Positions 60,060 to 64,000 of a stretch of DNA of 64,000 bases are shown one piece after another. The stretch covers positions 2,411,001 through 2,475,000 of the forward strand of contig JBAMJR010000154.1 in the NCBI GenBank assembly GCA_038501785.1, in the 5' to 3' direction. The notes under the pieces were generated by a model. That model saw only the letters and a program-made list of their open reading frames with translations. It did not search any database and was not told where the DNA came from. A program made the translations under genes and the position numbers. This stretch comes from Myoxocephalus aenaeus. Taxonomy: Eukaryota > Chordata > Actinopteri > Perciformes > Cottidae. The first letter of the stretch is position 1, and each line of letters starts with the position of its first letter.

Positions 60060-61725
60060 GCCCTGTGGATAGGGAAATGTAGGAAATGCTACAGTAAGCT
60101 TTGGAGGTAAAAGTTGGTCCGTTGATTGCAGTTCTCAAGCATCCCGAACTGTGCAGACAAATCCAAGTTCAACAAGCATCTTCGGGGGCCGAGCAACTGT
60201 TTCTCCCCTGTGATCCCTCCTTCACGCCTTCTCTCTGCAGACACAAAGACCAAAGAGGAGTACTGCCGGGCCTGTGAGGTGCCGGGGGGGGTGGATACCA
60301 TACATAGCTGCGCTCCTCTACCACTACTTGTGCAGGATAGGCCCATTTTTAGGAGACCAGTTGTTTGAATGCTAAAAATAAAGCTGCAAGTGAGAAAGAT
60401 AGATAGCACGGGGAGGGGGGTGTAGTGAGTACAGTTCTTGCTCCCAGTGATCTCGGTGATGTGGGAGGAGAGAGTTGAGCCCCAGAGATTTGGGGGGTTC
60501 AGTTATTTCAAGGCGTTTAATTCCGTGAGAACCTGTTTAGAGACGAAATTGGTGGTGTATTTTAAGTAACAGCTTATGAGACGATCTGCCAACAGGTGTG
60601 CAAAGGACAATGTAAACAATCCGTGTGTAGTGGTTGTTGTGCAGATGTGGTCTCATGAGTTTTAGCATGTGCTATCTGAATATATTCTAATCTATATTTA
60701 ACAGCATTGTAGTTTGATTTTTTTGTTGTTGTCAGAATTCAATGTGCCTTCTTGATTTTTCAACAGTTTTCCCCATTTTGCTCTTCACAAACCTACACAT
60801 TGACTGTACTCTCAAAGCGTAGATGTAATCTCCACATTCACCATTATTACACTATTGACAAAGCCGCAGCAGCTGCATCTCTATTTTTGCCTTCCTCTTT
60901 TGTCCTCTTCATCACCAGCCTCAAGTATAACAGTGCTCTGGCTGCTTGGAGCCTCGTCTGCCCTCTGCAGGCAGAAACCAAGAACCTGCTGAATTATGAG
61001 TGTCACACCACTCTTATCTCTCATTATATGAATAATTGATGTATTTGTAATTTGTGATCTTTAAATTTATTTTATTTTATTTTATTATGCAGTGCTTCTC
61101 AAACAGAGGTTGAGTAGGTATTTTCCACAGTTTCCAAGGAATATGTGGAAGAATTATGGAGTAGCTCAACTTTGTTTTAAATAATACAATATTATCATTT
61201 TGCAAGAAAGGACAACACACACAAATAGGATTCATTGGTGTCAGGCTGATCTTTAGTATATTTATTGTCAATAGCCCGTTTTCACTGCAGACATGTTGAC
61301 TCGTAAAAGCAGCAATATAACAGGTGTTTTCACTAATAACATTAACGATGCGCACATCTATTCAAGTGTCCCAGAAAGTCATGACAGTGTGACAGCGAAA
61401 TTTCATATAGATGTAATTATTTCAGGGTCACCATGATTTGCATGAACATATTGGAACAATAAATGTATTTATTTCATGAACAGTGTTAAATAACATTCTC
61501 TTAAAATTCAACATGTGTCAATTACATGACTAAACAAAGCTAAACCACTAGTTAGATACACAATATCTATTTAACCGTATTATACTGATTATCAATTTGA
61601 ATAAGCATGAGCAGAATTCACTGAAAAAAGAAAGGATAAGGACCACTTTTATGAAAACCTGCTGTGCTTCTACTGTTATTGGTGATAACGATGATCTGCT
61701 GAGAGTTAAGCGTCTTTGCTTCACA
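60060..61725. other. Interval between casq2 and the KCNE2-like gene
   Basis: It should hold the casq2 promoter at its left, but I see no clear TATA box. TTTATT at 61468-61473 is a possible minus-strand polyadenylation signal for the KCNE2-like gene. No other gene is recognised. Confidence 0.5.
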
Positions 61726-62058
61726 TTATCTAGCTGCAAAGTTGGTGACAACGTCGCCCTGTTGTAACTGAGCAGTCCAGTCTTCCTTGATGTATTGGTG
61801 GTAGGGGTCATTTGAGTGCTCTCTCCTCTTGGATTTGACTGTGCTTACCAGCATGGCCACTATAATGAAGGCAAACATGCCGATCATCACTGCCAGATAC
61901 CAGATGACATTCCTGAAGTTCTCCTCAGCCAGAGTCTTGTCCAAAGCGTTGGCTGCAGCTGTCATGTTACGCCTCCAGTTGTCCAGGTAGTGACCCAAAG
62001 CCTGGGTCAGGGACCCGTCCAGGTGAAGGGTCAGGTTGGACAAACCAGATGCACTCAT
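61726..62058 (-). CDS. kcne2: KCNE2-like voltage-gated potassium channel accessory subunit
   Basis: 110 aa in one coding exon. Human KCNE2 is 123 aa. KCNE proteins are single-pass subunits that assemble with KCNQ or HERG-type channels in the plasma membrane and set their gating. Residues 25-34 (LDNWRRNMTA) are followed by the transmembrane segment at about 51-72 (VIWYLAVMIGMFAFIIVAML). The membrane-proximal cytoplasmic block STVKSKRREHSNDPYHQYI (72-90) is essentially the KCNE2 signature. N-glycosylation sequons are at Asn8 (NLT) and Asn31 (NMT). A TAG acceptor-like site directly precedes the ATG, as in KCNE genes with the whole coding sequence in the last exon. The C-terminus after residue 95 is shorter than human and diverged. 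Confidence 0.9.
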   Translation of the reverse strand: MSASGLSNLTLHLDGSLTQALGHYLDNWRRNMTAAANALDKTLAEENFRNVIWYLAVMIGMFAFIIVAMLVSTVKSKRREHSNDPYHQYIKEDWTAQLQQGDVVTNFAAR

Positions 62059-62252
62059 CTAGTTGGGGCGGAAACAAAGGATGTTTTTCTGTCATTTCAA
62101 AAAATAATTAAAGATAAATTCCACTTGTATATTAAGTAAATTCAGAACTTCAGCTTGTGCATACTCAATTTAAGTACAAGAGAGGAAAATCTATTTAAAG
62201 TAACCCGATTACTATGGGCAAACAAATAATGTACAGATTTCACTAGAAAAAG

Positions 62253-62400
62253 TCTGAAAGGAAGTGTCTGGCATTTAGAGGATCTATTGGCAACATGTGA
62301 ATATAATATTATTAATTAAGTTAACTTGATATTTATACCAACATACAGAGCAGGTCCTCTTCACTGAGTCGGCCGCCATGTTTCTACAGTTCTCAGAAGA
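62253..62400 (+). repeat. Fish interspersed repeat, copy B
   Basis: Shares GTGT-(T/A)GCATTTAG, TCTATTGGCA, GAATATAATATTA and CATACAGAGCAG with copy A at 58.7 kb, then GCCGCCATGTTTCTACAG. It lies just upstream of the KCNE2-like coding exon. Confidence 0.6.
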
Positions 62401-62987
62401 CAAAGCTAACACTGGCTCATAGGGCCATTCACATGTTTGCGTCGGCCACCGTAATTCTCTTACATGCTTGGCAAAACTGAGTACAAAACTGTAATTTAGT
62501 ATCAGCAGAAACATCGTCGCAAAGGAGGCCCATATTTACATGAAGTCCAATAAGGAACCTCAGCTATGGTCTAGAAATCAGTACTGGGATAGGGAATGTA
62601 ATTATTTAAAGCAGCATGCAACAAGTAATGGAGCTCTGAAAAAAAGCCAAATCCTCAGTGCCCAAACCTTTAATTAAAGTAATATAAATAACACAAGAAA
62701 CAGGTTCAGCAGCCAACAATCATTATATATATAATTATAATCTAAACTTAACAGAAATGAAAAATATGCTATCTTTTCATCTTTACTGTACCAACCTTCT
62801 GCCAGGTTTTCAAAGGCCGAATAATGAAATTAGTCGCCTTGGACACCTTGAAGTGAAAATGGAACAAAGCAAAGAGGCACTAACAGAGAGCACGGCTGCT
62901 TACAGTAAGAAGCAAAGTCTTCAGCTCACAGTAACACACCGCTGCTCCTGCTTTGTTTACTTGTTTTATCTTTTCTCCTTGATTTTG

Positions 62988-62992
<5 letters not shown>

Positions 62993-63039
<47 letters not shown>

Positions 63040-63042
63040 GGG
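62993..63042. repeat. (TG)n followed by poly-G
   Basis: About 30 bp of TG then about 20 G, seen directly. Confidence 0.9.
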
Positions 63043-63133
63043 GATGACCTTGAAAATGTAAGGCATACAAATTACAAATTGTCAATGTGCCTGAAAAAGA
63101 AAAGAGTGCTGAAAGTCATTATAACGTGAAAAA

Positions 63134-63136
<3 letters not shown>

Positions 63137-63171
<35 letters not shown>
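63137..63171. repeat. (AC)n microsatellite
   Basis: About 35 bp of AC, on the opposite strand sense to the TG tract 100 bp earlier. Confidence 0.9.
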
Positions 63172-63176
<5 letters not shown>

Positions 63177-63625
63177 ACACAAATGCATACACATTTATGT
63201 TCAAATAGCAGCAACAAAAACAGGGCAGAAAATCAAATAATCCAAGATTGACCCAACTGGTTTGATAGTGGCTGGCAAGTGTTTATTCACCTGCAATTCC
63301 TGATCTGTCCACACGGTGGAAGCACCCGACAAGGGGACATGACTGCAAGGCTAAAGCCATTTCACTGTATCTCTCCCCAGATGGCAGCAACATGCAGCAC
63401 ATTTTAGACTCACAGGTCTTTCTTCCTATTCTGTAAAAAAAAGTGAAAGGTCACTATTTGGTTAAAGGAAGGAATTGAACTGGAGTCTGAAGTTAAATAC
63501 GCAATCACTGTCAGTCACAAAGGAGCACACTGAAGTCATGAGAGATCCATTGTCCTGCTCAAGGATACTTCAGGGTGTTATCAACAGACAAGAATGCTTG
63601 AAACTGTGTGCTGTGGTTGAGGGGG

Positions 63626-63728
<103 letters not shown>

Positions 63729-64000
63729 AAGTCACATTGCTGGAGCTCACACCACTTCTGTTCTAAGTCCTACATCATGTGTTTCGCTATGCAGTGCCAG
63801 TGGGTGGACGCCCTGCTGACTGACTGCTCTGTCCAGTGGAGCAAGAGAAAAATGGAACAGTGTGTATCAAGTTTCAGAGCAGAATAGACTGATGAGGAGG
63901 TGATTCATCCAGCTATTATCCTACCTCCATCCTACCTTACCCACTGCCTTTTCACAAGCACCCTTGGTGACCTGGTGATAAAGACACAGTGTGAAAACAC

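Noticed and set aside
61083..61120. CAGTGCTTCTCAAACAG resembling the end of the MITE at 39.1 kb
   Set aside because: No matching inverted end or target duplication was found nearby, so it is at best a remnant.

Overview
The window is vertebrate, almost certainly teleost fish, nuclear DNA. Genes are split by short GT-AG introns, long (TG)n, (TC)n, (ATT)n and poly-G tracts are common, and fish-type hAT, Tc1 and LINE debris is abundant. The proteins read as NAD(P)H quinone dehydrogenase, NHLH2, VANGL1, CASQ2 and a KCNE2-like subunit. NHLH2, VANGL1 and CASQ2 also lie close together on human chromosome 1p13, so the right half is conserved vertebrate synteny. I cannot name the species.

Left half (about 4.5-24.4 kb): an array of five apparently intact six-exon quinone oxidoreductase genes (NQO1-like, 272 or 271 aa). 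Copies 1, 2, 3 and 5 are on the minus strand. Copy 4 is inverted and lies head-to-head with copy 3, forming a palindrome with arms of about 1.6 kb and only 319 bp between the two start codons. The flanks are duplicated too, and a gene-less remnant of the unit lies at 28.1-29.0 kb. The array is interrupted by nested transposons: hAT within hAT at 10.8-13.8 kb, and LINE pieces within hAT-type ends at 21.1-22.7 kb.

Middle (30.0-31.6 kb): an intact Tc1/mariner element (DD36E spacing, 29-bp inverted repeats, TA target site) ends 19 bp before the splice acceptor of the nhlh2 coding exon.

Right half: vangl1 (+ strand, eight coding exons at 39.6-51.9 kb, 541 aa) contains repeats and several (TG)n tracts in its introns. 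casq2 (- strand, eleven exons at 55.0-60.0 kb, about 430 aa) ends in a 56-residue acidic tail encoded by a GAT/GAC microsatellite. A single-exon KCNE2-like potassium-channel subunit gene follows (- strand, 61.7-62.1 kb). The remaining sequence is introns, intergenic DNA and repeats in which I see no further genes.

Functionally the window joins xenobiotic and redox defence genes (the quinone reductase array) to a conserved block of a neuronal transcription factor, a planar cell polarity protein, a sarcoplasmic reticulum calcium buffer and a potassium-channel accessory subunit. Nothing in the sequence suggests these genes share one pathway. The array looks like a lineage-specific expansion next to the conserved block.
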